Shown here piece by piece: positions 55,585 to 64,000 of a stretch of 64,000 bases of DNA. The notes under the pieces were generated by a model that was not told where the DNA came from, ran no database searches, and was given only the letters and a program-made list of their open reading frames with translations. The number at the start of each line of letters is the position of its first letter. The stretch's first letter is position 1. The DNA is from Pseudoalteromonas rubra (lineage in GTDB: Bacteria; Pseudomonadota; Gammaproteobacteria; Enterobacterales; Alteromonadaceae), in contig NZ_CP045429.1 of the NCBI RefSeq assembly GCF_005886805.2, positions 1,334,501 to 1,398,500 on the forward strand. Direction: 5' to 3'. Position numbers and translations under genes: made by a program.

Positions 55585-57057
55585 ATGACTTTGTGGTTGT
55601 ATTTACATTTTCCTACTATTCAGCTCGATAAGCTGAAAATTGCAGCTCAGGCGCAAACACCGGATGCTCAACAGTCCGCTGAGGTATTCGCAGCATCATC
55701 CCGGCCTTGCATTGTGGTAGGGGGGCGAGATAACACTGTGATGCAACTAGATCAGGCTGCTATGCAGCTGGGGATTTCAGAAGGTATGGGGCTGGCCGGC
55801 GCGGCAGCCCGCAGTCGCGATCTGCTTGTGCACCCGTATGATGAAGCGGATGAAAGCCGGACTATGCGTGAAATTGCCCAGTGGCTGTATTTGATCACTG
55901 CCGATATCGCCTTATTTGCACCTCAGGGGCTTTTGTTAAAAGTCAGTGGTATGTTGGCTATGTATCGCGATTTATCTCACTATCTGGCTACGCTGCGCTC
56001 ACACCTCGATACTCAGTCATTCACTTACCGGTATGCTTGCGGTTACTCCCCTGAAGCTGCCAGGCTGTTGGCACAGCATCATGGTGCGTTAGTGAGTGAG
56101 GACTCATCAATGCTTGAAAGTGCTTTGCATAATCTACCTCTGATGGCTTTATCACTGCCCTCAAAGCAGCTTGAACGGTTACGGCGGGTAGGGTTTAAAA
56201 CCGTGGCCGACTTGTTTGCTTTGCCTCTAGTCGAGCTGGGTAAACGTTTTGATTGCGAGTTGGTGCAGTATGTGTCGAGGTTGCGAGGAAAAGTGCCTCA
56301 CCCTGTGACTTTTTATCAACCGGAGCCGGCATTTGAACGTTATCTGCCCCTGCTATATGACATAGAAAACCTTGATTGGTTAAACAAGCCGTTACTTAAT
56401 CTTTTGGTACAACAGGAGCAGTTTTTACGCTTACGTAACCGCCATGCCAGACAATTAACACTGACCCTGTATCAGCGCGATGCTGAACCGCAGGTACTGG
56501 AGATAGGTCGCGCAGAAGGCACAGATCGCGCTGATCTCTGGCTGATTTTATGTGATCTCAAGTTGAGCAATGTGACACTCAATGGCCCGGTACAGGCGAT
56601 AGGATTGAAAGTGACCGAGATGAGTCAGCCTGATGAGCTGATGCCTGACTTATTTACTGAGCGGCGCGGCACCATGACACCAGCCGGGTTGGTTGCGTTA
56701 TTACAGGCTAAGTTAGGAGAACAGGCAGTACAGGGACTGGCTGTGTGCGATGATCTGCGCCCTGAGCTGGCAAGCGGCTATTGTACGCCATTGAGTGCAC
56801 CGGGGACGCCTTTGTTGGAGAGGTCTGGCAGGCTCTCTGCCACTGATTATCTTCGGCCCGTCTTTTTATTGCCGAGTACGCAGCCTTTGCAGCATAAAGT
56901 GACTGTCCATCTTGGGCCTGAGCGGATCTGTACCGGCTGGTGGGATGCACATGGGGTCGAGCGTGATTATTTTGTTGCTCAGGATGAGCAAGGGCGTTGG
57001 TTGTGGGTATTCAGAGATCGCCAGCAGCGGTGGTTTTGCCACGGAGTTTTCAGCTGA
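55585..57057 (+). CDS. imuB: ImuB, inactive Y-family polymerase-like protein
   Basis: A 490-residue protein similar to Y-family polymerases, with the catalytic acidic residues missing: it opens LWLYLHFPTIQLDKL where an active enzyme has a DxE-type start. Recognised parts are IVVGGRDNTVMQLDQAA, YACGYSPEAARLLA, and the little-finger region with LPLLYDIENLDWLNKPL. ImuB works as a clamp-binding adaptor for DnaE2. I chose ATG 55585, six bases after imuA. The stop shares one base with the dnaE2 start. Confidence 0.92.
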   Translation: MTLWLYLHFPTIQLDKLKIAAQAQTPDAQQSAEVFAASSRPCIVVGGRDNTVMQLDQAAMQLGISEGMGLAGAAARSRDLLVHPYDEADESRTMREIAQWLYLITADIALFAPQGLLLKVSGMLAMYRDLSHYLATLRSHLDTQSFTYRYACGYSPEAARLLAQHHGALVSEDSSMLESALHNLPLMALSLPSKQLERLRRVGFKTVADLFALPLVELGKRFDCELVQYVSRLRGKVPHPVTFYQPEPAFERYLPLLYDIENLDWLNKPLLNLLVQQEQFLRLRNRHARQLTLTLYQRDAEPQVLEIGRAEGTDRADLWLILCDLKLSNVTLNGPVQAIGLKVTEMSQPDELMPDLFTERRGTMTPAGLVALLQAKLGEQAVQGLAVCDDLRPELASGYCTPLSAPGTPLLERSGRLSATDYLRPVFLLPSTQPLQHKVTVHLGPERICTGWWDAHGVERDYFVAQDEQGRWLWVFRDRQQRWFCHGVFS

Positions 57058-60000
57058 TGGCCGCGCATAAATCTCCCATGTTCACACTGCCTGCTACGCG
57101 TGCAGAGAATGAACAATCAGATCGTCAGTGTACAGGGGAGCCACCAGGAGGGACTAAGCAGCCAGGCTATGCAGAACTGTTTTGTCAAACTAACTTCTCT
57201 TTTCTGCAGGGGGCATCCCGTCCGGAAGAATTGGTGAGGCAGGCGGATTTCCTTGCCTATACTGCGCTGGCCATCACCGATGAGTGTTCGCTGGCAGGCG
57301 TTGTCAGAGCTCATACACTGATTAAAAATCAGCAACTAGATTTACAACTGATAGTAGGCAGCCTGATGCGTTTTGAAACGCTGGACCTGGTGTTATTGTG
57401 CCCGGATAAGGCAGCATACAGTGAGTTGTGTCGGGTTATCACCAATGCCCGTCGACGCGCTGAAAAAGGCCATTATCGATTAGCCGAGTGGGATTTATTG
57501 TCGTTGCGTCATTGTCTGCTTATTTGGCTTCCAGCAGGCAATGAGCAGGATGAGCAGTGGGGGACATGGCTGGCACGCCATCATGAAGGTCGCAGCTGGT
57601 TAGGCATACAGCGACATTTGGTCAATCAGGAACAGCGTTTTATTCATCATTGTGAAACGTTGGCTGAACGTTATCAATTGCCCGTCACGGCGTGTGGCGG
57701 AGTATTAATGCATCACAGTGAGCGGCTCAGGTTGCAGCATACACTGACAGCGATCCGGCTGAATCAGCCGATTGAGCAAGTTAAAGGTGCATTGCTTGCG
57801 AATGCTGAGCGGGCGCTGCGTAGCCGGGAAAAGCTGAGTAAGTTGTTTAAGGCGTCCTGGCTGGCTGAGTCGTTGCGCATTGCAAAGCGGTGTACCTTTG
57901 ACTTGGAATCGTTGCGTTATCAGTATCCTGCAGAGCTGGTTCCTGAAGGCAAAACGGCTATGCAGCATTTACGTGAGTTGGTCGAGGTCGGTCAGCGGCG
58001 GCGCTTTGCGCAAGGTATCCCTGATGAAATTGCTCAGACGATAGACAAAGAGCTGGCACTGATTGAGGAGCTAGACTACCCCTATTTTTTCCTCACCATT
58101 CATGATCTGGTGTGCTTTGCGCGTAGCAAAGGGATTTTGTATCAGGGGCGGGGTTCGGCGGCCAACTCTGTGGTGTGTTATTGTCTGGAGATCACCGCGG
58201 TTGACCCCCGTCAGGTGTCGGTGTTGTTCGAACGTTTTATCAGTAAAGAACGTAATGAGCCACCAGACATAGACGTTGACTTTGAACATGAACGCCGCGA
58301 AGAGGTGATCCAGTATATTTATCACAAGTATGGCCGTAAACGTGCTGCGCTGGCTGCAACGGTGATCAGTTATCGTTTTAAAAGTGCAGTCAGAGATGTA
58401 GGTAAAGCCCTGGGGATTGAAGCAACTCAGCTTGATTACTTTATTCGCAATGTCAATCGCCGTGATCGGGGGCAAAACTGGCAGACCCAGTTAACTGAGC
58501 TGGGCTTGCAGCCAGAGTCGCTCAAAGGGCAACAATTTATTTCACTGGTCGAAGAAATCATGGGCTTTCCCCGCCATCTTTCACAGCATGTTGGGGGCTT
58601 TGTGATCTCAGCTGGCCCTTTGCATGATCTGGTCCCCATTGAAAATGCGGCCATGGCGGAGCGCACGGTTATCCAATGGGATAAGGATGACCTGGAAAGC
58701 CTCAAACTGCTTAAGGTCGATGTGCTGGCGCTGGGGATGTTGAGTGCCATTCGTAAAACGTTTTCGCTCATTGCACAGCATACCTCAAGAGAGCTGGATC
58801 TGGCTGAGTTAACCCGTATGGGCGATGACCCTCAGGTATACAAAATGCTCCAGCGTGCAGATACCGTAGGTGTATTTCAGATAGAGTCCCGAGCACAAAT
58901 GAGTATGTTACCCCGGTTGAAGCCCCTGTGTTATTACGACTTGGTGATCCAGATAGCTATTGTCAGGCCTGGGCCTATCCAGGGCGACATGGTGCACCCT
59001 TTTTTGAAGCGTCGTAACGGTGAAGAAGCTATCACTTACCCTTCGGAGTCTGTGAAAGCTGTGTTATCGCGTACCATGGGAGTGCCTATCTTTCAGGAGC
59101 AGGTGATTAAACTGGCGATGGTGGCAGCCGGGTTTTCTGGTGGGGAGGCTGATCAGTTGCGTCGGGCCATGGCTTCATGGAAAAAAAGCGGCGAACTGAT
59201 GCAGTTTAAAGAGAAGCTGATCAGCGGTATGCAACAGCGGGGTTATGAAGTCAGTTTTGCAGAGCGTATTTTTGAGCAGATCTGCGGCTTTGGCGAGTAC
59301 GGATTTCCGGAAAGTCACTCTGCTTCATTTGCTGTGCTGGCTTATGCATCAGCCTGGCTGAAGTACTACTATCCAGCCATGTTCTATACAGCGTTGCTGA
59401 ACAGTTTGCCAATGGGGTTTTACAGTGCTTCTCAGCTCATTCAGGATGCCAGACGTCATCAGGTTGAGGTGCTGCCTGTGTGCGTGAATGCCTCCGAGTA
59501 TGACCACTATATTTTCCAGCAGCACAACAGGTTTGCGATCCGGCTTGGCCTGCGCCTGGTTAAAGGGTTACAGCGTAACAGTGCAGAGCAACTGCTGGCT
59601 GGTCGTCCTGACAATGGCTTTGCTGATATGCAAGCGTTACAGCGCCTTGGGTTGCCTGGTAATGCATTGGAGAGTCTGGCATCTGCCAATGCACTTAAAG
59701 TGTTACAGGGCGACCGTTATGCCGCGCGTTGGGCATTGATGGATCAGGAGCAGACGCTCCCCTTATTTGCCGAGTCTTCAGTGGCTGAGGTGTCATCGTG
59801 TGCTTTTCAGCCGGATGACATGGATGATCTGGTGGAAGACTATGCTGCATTGGGGCTTACCCTGGGAGCACATCCGGTGACTCTGCTGGATAATGCCGGA
59901 AAACTGGGGCGCTTTACTCGCATGACGGAGCTCAGTGCCTGCCGTCATAAATCCTTGGTAACAGTAGTTGGGGTGGTCACAGGAAAACAGGCACCCGGCA

Positions 60001-60233
60001 CCGCTGGTGGCGTGACTTTCTTTACGCTGGAAGATGATACAGGGAATATTAATGTGGTGGTCTGGGCTGGTACTGCACGAGCTCAAAAGCAGGCGTATCT
60101 CAGTGCCAAATTACTGGAAGTAAAAGGAATTGTTGAAAAAGAAGGCGAGGTTATTCATGTCATTGCCGGCAGACTGATTGACCGCAGCGAGGTACTGGGC
60201 ACGTTACACAGCAAATCGCGCGATTTTCATTGA
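57057..60233 (+). CDS. dnaE2: Error-prone DNA polymerase DnaE2 (ImuC)
   Basis: A 1058-residue C-family polymerase of the DnaE2/ImuC group, which copies past lesions during the SOS response. Layout: PHP domain from about 40 (YAELFCQTNFSFLQGASRPEEL), polymerase core with PPDIDVDFEHERREEV, SVLFERFISKERN, FGEYGFPESHSASFA and the OB domain near the end (VVGVVTGKQAPGTAGGVTFF). The PHP His is partly replaced (FCQTNFSF), as in other non-nucleolytic members. The start ATG 57057 overlaps the imuB stop. A bidirectional terminator follows. Confidence 0.95.
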   Translation: MAAHKSPMFTLPATRAENEQSDRQCTGEPPGGTKQPGYAELFCQTNFSFLQGASRPEELVRQADFLAYTALAITDECSLAGVVRAHTLIKNQQLDLQLIVGSLMRFETLDLVLLCPDKAAYSELCRVITNARRRAEKGHYRLAEWDLLSLRHCLLIWLPAGNEQDEQWGTWLARHHEGRSWLGIQRHLVNQEQRFIHHCETLAERYQLPVTACGGVLMHHSERLRLQHTLTAIRLNQPIEQVKGALLANAERALRSREKLSKLFKASWLAESLRIAKRCTFDLESLRYQYPAELVPEGKTAMQHLRELVEVGQRRRFAQGIPDEIAQTIDKELALIEELDYPYFFLTIHDLVCFARSKGILYQGRGSAANSVVCYCLEITAVDPRQVSVLFERFISKERNEPPDIDVDFEHERREEVIQYIYHKYGRKRAALAATVISYRFKSAVRDVGKALGIEATQLDYFIRNVNRRDRGQNWQTQLTELGLQPESLKGQQFISLVEEIMGFPRHLSQHVGGFVISAGPLHDLVPIENAAMAERTVIQWDKDDLESLKLLKVDVLALGMLSAIRKTFSLIAQHTSRELDLAELTRMGDDPQVYKMLQRADTVGVFQIESRAQMSMLPRLKPLCYYDLVIQIAIVRPGPIQGDMVHPFLKRRNGEEAITYPSESVKAVLSRTMGVPIFQEQVIKLAMVAAGFSGGEADQLRRAMASWKKSGELMQFKEKLISGMQQRGYEVSFAERIFEQICGFGEYGFPESHSASFAVLAYASAWLKYYYPAMFYTALLNSLPMGFYSASQLIQDARRHQVEVLPVCVNASEYDHYIFQQHNRFAIRLGLRLVKGLQRNSAEQLLAGRPDNGFADMQALQRLGLPGNALESLASANALKVLQGDRYAARWALMDQEQTLPLFAESSVAEVSSCAFQPDDMDDLVEDYAALGLTLGAHPVTLLDNAGKLGRFTRMTELSACRHKSLVTVVGVVTGKQAPGTAGGVTFFTLEDDTGNINVVVWAGTARAQKQAYLSAKLLEVKGIVEKEGEVIHVIAGRLIDRSEVLGTLHSKSRDFH

Positions 60234-60266
60234 GTGCATCATGCTGTGCAGAATCGGAGCTAAAAG

Positions 60267-60297
60267 CCAAAGGTAACCTGCAAGTTACCTTTGGTTA
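60267..60297. terminator. Bidirectional terminator between dnaE2 and the beta-helix gene
   Basis: Arms ccaaaggtaac (60267-60277) and gttacctttgg (60284-60294), 11 bp, followed by ttattt on the + strand and ttttagc on the - strand side. It can end both convergent transcripts. Confidence 0.8.
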
Positions 60298-60335
60298 TTT
60301 GATAGGATCTGCCCACAGGCAGCCTATACCATTAA

Positions 60336-61673
60336 TTAATGGATGCGCTCTAACGTTACCTTACCGCTAGACAACCCTCCGCCGCCATTGTAATCCAGTT
60401 TAGCGTAAATTTTGCCACCATCGACTTTGAATTTGATACGGCCAACTCCCGAGGTGTGATGTACTTTGGCGTATTTACTTGCGCCATTCCAATTGAAAAT
60501 AGCGTACTCTTCCAGCACCGGCTCATAACCATCTCGAATACCTGAGATCATCACTTTATAAGCGCTGTTGCCTGCAATCGCCATGTAAGGTGGTAATGCA
60601 ACCCAGCTACTATTTGCAGGTAAGCTGATGCTGGCTGTAAGTTTACCCGGCAAATAGGTTGAACCTGAGTCTGCGCTTGCCGTCCCACCAATAGCTGGAA
60701 CATGGCCTTTCACTTTGGTGTTTTTTAGCACTACATTATGACTCCACCAGTCTTGGCCAGTCATGCCGTTGACTGTGATCACACCGCCGTTATCAGCATC
60801 AATGACGGCATATGCTCGCGCATTGCTTGGGCCCCCTTGAGCAAACACGCCGTTAATATCCAATGTTCTTGAATTTTTGACCTTGAATACGGTTTTCACG
60901 CCTTCAGCATAAAAATTATCGATCTGGTTGTTCCAGGTTTTGTGTTCAGCTGGGCCATAGATCTCGACACCAACCTGGGAATTCTGAACGGTAGAGTTTG
61001 TGATATTACTGCCCATAGCGGCAAGTTTGATACCCGTGTGTGAGCCTTCAACATACACGTTGTCGAATACGTTGACATTGTTAAACCAGCCGTTTGGTTC
61101 AATATTCCAGTACGCCGGATCACTACCATTGCCATGTAAATGAATGCCGTAATTGACGTTGGCAATAAACAGGTCTTCAAAGCGGCTCCAGATCACCCAT
61201 TTACCGTAAATACCATTATCAAACCCGGAAATATCCAGTTTAGAAAAATTTGAACGATAAGATGCAAAAGGGATATCAATTGCAGTGCCTTGCTTAAAGC
61301 TTGCCGTCTGCACCAGAGCCAGATCATGTACTTCTACATTGTGTGCTACTTTCAGCAGGCTGATATTGGCATTGGTAGTCAGTCGAGAGAGATTACGTTT
61401 CTCACCATACAACTTAACTCGTGAGTTGTGCGAGCCCTTTACACGCGTTACGTCCAGTGTGCTGGAAACATTAAAAGTACCAGCAGGGATGTAGATGCTT
61501 TTATTATTCTGTACTGCGTAATCTATTGCTGCCTGAATTTGTGCAGCGTCATCACGGTTATCGTTGGCAATGGCACCAAAACGTGGGTCAGTAATTGAAA
61601 TCGTGTCTGCGTCCAGTGCGGCTGCGGAGGAGGAGATCAGCACAAGACCGATCAAAGAAACTTTGTAGTTCAT
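60336..61673 (-). CDS. Secreted right-handed beta-helix protein (pectate-lyase-3/GH28-related)
   Basis: A 445-residue exported protein with signal peptide MNYKVSLIGLVLISSSAAA. Residues 25-115 match the start of phage/bacterial beta-helix glycosidases and lyases (ITDPRFGAIANDNRDDAAQIQ, then AIDYAVQNNKSIYIPAGTF). A long solenoid of strands follows to about 330, and a C-terminal strand-rich, possibly carbohydrate-binding part (FKVDGGKIYAKLDYNGGGG) closes it. I use ATG 61673 with AAGGA upstream; an upstream ATG at 61784 adds residues before the signal. The substrate is unknown; a cell-surface polysaccharide is likely. Confidence 0.8.
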   Translation of the reverse strand: MNYKVSLIGLVLISSSAAALDADTISITDPRFGAIANDNRDDAAQIQAAIDYAVQNNKSIYIPAGTFNVSSTLDVTRVKGSHNSRVKLYGEKRNLSRLTTNANISLLKVAHNVEVHDLALVQTASFKQGTAIDIPFASYRSNFSKLDISGFDNGIYGKWVIWSRFEDLFIANVNYGIHLHGNGSDPAYWNIEPNGWFNNVNVFDNVYVEGSHTGIKLAAMGSNITNSTVQNSQVGVEIYGPAEHKTWNNQIDNFYAEGVKTVFKVKNSRTLDINGVFAQGGPSNARAYAVIDADNGGVITVNGMTGQDWWSHNVVLKNTKVKGHVPAIGGTASADSGSTYLPGKLTASISLPANSSWVALPPYMAIAGNSAYKVMISGIRDGYEPVLEEYAIFNWNGASKYAKVHHTSGVGRIKFKVDGGKIYAKLDYNGGGGLSSGKVTLERIH

Positions 61674-61823
61674 AATTATCCTTATAATTAGATGAAAATA
61701 TCCGATAAGAGCTGGGTTATTACCCATTAAGGATACTAATGAAAAGAGCAGGAAAGTGCACTGTTTTATTTTAAAAACATGCATTTATTGAGTCTGGACT
61801 TGAGAAATCAGCAAATATAGAAA

Positions 61824-61854
61824 ATGACAGGTGCACAAAGTGTACACCTGTCAT
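61824..61854 (-). terminator. Terminator of the chemoreceptor gene
   Basis: Inverted repeat atgacaggtg / cacctgtcat with a short inner stem. On the - strand it is followed by tttt, 28 bp after the receptor stop. Confidence 0.7.
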
Positions 61855-61881
61855 GATAAGCTTCATATTGCATGAACAGTG

Positions 61882-63894
61882 CTAACTTCTCAGCCTGAAC
61901 TTACGCACTAACTGAGCCAGTTGCTCTGCTTGTTTATTGAGTTCCTGTGCGGACAGGGCGGCAACCTGGGTATCTTGCAAAGAACTTTGGCTGGATTGCT
62001 CGATATTTGAAATGTCTTTGGCCATTTCGCTGGCAACCACAGACTGCTCCTCAGTAGCTGTGGCAATAGCCTGGATCATAGCGGCAATTTCTGATGCACC
62101 CTGCACAATATCATCCAGCTGGGTTCCTGCGGCCTCGGCCATAGACACACTTTGATCAACCTGAGACACACTGTTTTGCATTGAACTGACAGCATGTTCT
62201 GTCTGAGACTGAATAGACTGTACGGTTGATACGACTTCTTCTGTTGCTTTTGAGGTCCGCTCTGCGAGTGTTCTGACTTCGTCGGCGACTACCGCAAAGC
62301 CGCGCCCCTGCTCACCTGCACGGGCTGCCTCAATGGCTGCGTTTAATGCAAGCAAGTTAGTCTGCTCTGCAATGCTGCCAATGACACCAATTACATTACC
62401 AATTTGACTACTCAGTTCACCCAGATGAGTCACATTTTCAGCGGTTTTCTGTACGTTTTGTGAGGCGGTTTTTATCTTGCTGACGGTTTGTCCGACGGTA
62501 TCTCCACCACCAGATGCTAAAGTACGAGCCTGATCTGCATGGCTTGCAGCAACCTGACTTTGCGATGCAACTTCAGAGACGGTGGCGCTCATCTCTTCAA
62601 TGGCGGTAGCAACCTGAGTTGACTGATCTGCCGAAGAGCGGCTGCGAGACGCGATTTGATCGTTGGCCTCAGCAATATCCTGACTGGAGGTACGAACATC
62701 ATCGACGACTTGTGCAATAGAGTGAAGCAGTTCGTTCAAAGAGCGGGCCATTTTATTGGTGGCTTCAGCGAGCCCGTCAATTTCGTCCTGCCCTTTGTGG
62801 TCAATGTCTCTGTCGGAGATATCACCGGCACTGATCCGCTCTGCCACGCCCAGTACCTGGTTCAATCTGGAGACAATTGAATTACTGATCAGATAGGCAA
62901 TGACCATGCCCAAAATAGCGGCGATCAGTGTGATCACAATGATGACAATCGACGTTGACGTGAGGCCTTCAACTAACAGCTCCAATGCCCCGGTTGCATC
63001 GTCGATTTCCTCTCGTGCAGACACATCGAGGATTTTTGCGATATCCTGAATGTGCTTTTTGTCCAGTTCGCTGAGTGTTGCGGTGGCCTGCTTAAATGCA
63101 GTGGGATCATAACTGTTAAACACCACTGTTGCTTCATCCCGGATGGCTTTATATAAGCGCTTGATGGTCGCGATGTCCTGCAGCTCGTTAGGTTTTTGCT
63201 CCAGTGGAATAAGGAGGTTTAAGTATTCTTCAAAGCTGGCTGCATCGTCGTCAAAGTCTGCCTTTGCATTTGTATTACCGGTGGTATGAGAAATGACTGC
63301 CGCTATCATATCTCCGGCTTCGTCAACCAGCTCCAGATAGTACCGAACGCCAGGGAGGTCATCATTGAGCGACTCCTGCAAATCGGTTGATTGCAATGCG
63401 TCATTAAACTCTTGTTCTTTCAATTTATCTAACAGAGTTTCTAACTGCTCTCCGGTGGAGGATTCCAGGCGATCAACACGTGCTTTAACGCGTTGGTATG
63501 CATCAGGGTCATAGCGGCCAAAAACATCTTGATTCACGCGCTGATGGTAGGTCGTAATGCTTTTGAGGATATGGGCCATTTTTTCCCGATCTGCTTGCTT
63601 AGCAGACTCGTAACGATACAATTCTGTGTGTACTTCTTTATATTTCGCGAATACGTCATTAAAAACGGATTTTTTACTCGTATCGCCATTCATATATTCG
63701 AGCGCTGCACTTTTGAGCTGATGCTCGGTATCCAGTAAGCGGCTGTAGAGGATCATACCTGGCAGATCGTCGCCTATCACTTCCTGCGCACGGGCTGTTT
63801 CAGTTGCTACCTTAAACCACACGAGCGTACTGGACATGACCATTAGTACTATAAGAACACCAAAGGCTGAGTAGAGTTTATTACTGAGTTTCAT
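61882..63894 (-). CDS. Methyl-accepting chemotaxis protein (helical bimodular-like sensor)
   Basis: A 670-residue chemoreceptor. Membrane segments at 8-28 and about 313-335 flank a helical periplasmic sensor with an internal duplication: [16 protein letters not shown] at about 43 recurs as [16 protein letters not shown] near 180, and [17 protein letters not shown] recurs as [21 protein letters not shown] follows (335-390), then the signalling domain with tip [20 protein letters not shown] followed by [18 protein letters not shown]. The sensor looks like the helical bimodular type (TorS/McpS-like), which can bind two small acids. ATG 63894 fits the usual [12 protein letters not shown] start. 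It is a single gene. Confidence 0.92.
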   Translation of the reverse strand: MKLSNKLYSAFGVLIVLMVMSSTLVWFKVATETARAQEVIGDDLPGMILYSRLLDTEHQLKSAALEYMNGDTSKKSVFNDVFAKYKEVHTELYRYESAKQADREKMAHILKSITTYHQRVNQDVFGRYDPDAYQRVKARVDRLESSTGEQLETLLDKLKEQEFNDALQSTDLQESLNDDLPGVRYYLELVDEAGDMIAAVISHTTGNTNAKADFDDDAASFEEYLNLLIPLEQKPNELQDIATIKRLYKAIRDEATVVFNSYDPTAFKQATATLSELDKKHIQDIAKILDVSAREEIDDATGALELLVEGLTSTSIVIIVITLIAAILGMVIAYLISNSIVSRLNQVLGVAERISAGDISDRDIDHKGQDEIDGLAEATNKMARSLNELLHSIAQVVDDVRTSSQDIAEANDQIASRSRSSADQSTQVATAIEEMSATVSEVASQSQVAASHADQARTLASGGGDTVGQTVSKIKTASQNVQKTAENVTHLGELSSQIGNVIGVIGSIAEQTNLLALNAAIEAARAGEQGRGFAVVADEVRTLAERTSKATEEVVSTVQSIQSQTEHAVSSMQNSVSQVDQSVSMAEAAGTQLDDIVQGASEIAAMIQAIATATEEQSVVASEMAKDISNIEQSSQSSLQDTQVAALSAQELNKQAEQLAQLVRKFRLRS

Positions 63895-64000
63895 AGGATC
63901 ACCAAGTTTGAAAGAGGCGTCATCCGTGACTTACTTTTCATTGTGTTATCGTTCATAATTAAAGTCGTAAATTGCATAAAGTGGCAACTTTTATATTTGG

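Overview
The window reads as chromosomal DNA of a marine gammaproteobacterium, most probably a Pseudoalteromonas of the pigmented group. This is inferred from the mid-40s GC feel, the gene families (many hybrid kinases and c-di-GMP enzymes, an imuA-imuB-dnaE2 cassette, metA next to a split metH) and small double-glycine leader peptides. No search could be run, so the genus is an inference.

Positions 1-15,400 hold a P2-like contractile tail cluster on the + strand. The order is a fibre-type gene pair, a tandem 192-bp non-coding repeat, gpJ, gpI, gpH-type collar, fibre, fibre chaperone, a possible tail terminator, gpV spike, PAAR tip, gpW/gp25, sheath, tube, tail chaperone E with a -1 frame extension E', a repeat-built tape measure, gpU, gpX and gpD. 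No capsid, portal, terminase, integrase or lysis gene is visible, so it looks like an R-type tailocin whose left edge lies outside the window. A strong hairpin closes it on the right.

Positions 15,400-21,300 hold a small secreted protein, a receiver-domain protein, and an operon of a lipoprotein solute-binding protein with a large hybrid kinase. There are no transporter genes, so this is probably a sensory unit. Positions 21,270-26,090 are a methionine operon: a MetJ-type operator over the promoter, metA, then methionine synthase split into two proteins (homocysteine domain; folate/B12/activation domains). A small unknown protein, a YjgN-like membrane protein with an M48 protease, and a MITE-like element follow.

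Positions 29,400-47,050 are rich in signalling: solute-binding protein plus TPR-GGDEF, REC-PAS-GGDEF-EAL, two hybrid kinases, REC-GGDEF, and a Cache-GGDEF, interrupted by a YdjM-like membrane protein and the helicase HrpB. Positions 47,050-51,630 are accessory: a double-glycine leader peptide with two small membrane-protein genes, a secreted PhoD-like phosphatase carrying fibronectin-type-II-like modules, and a long AT-rich stretch containing a second leader peptide broken by a one-base shift. Positions 51,630-64,000 hold two chemoreceptors, an SRAP-family protein, the SOS mutasome imuA-imuB-dnaE2 behind a consensus LexA box, and a secreted beta-helix protein.

The most novel items are the two leader peptides, the 43-residue repeats and 516-bp superrepeat of the tape measure, the tandem terminator repeats beside the fibre cassette, and the FN2-like modules on a bacterial phosphatase.
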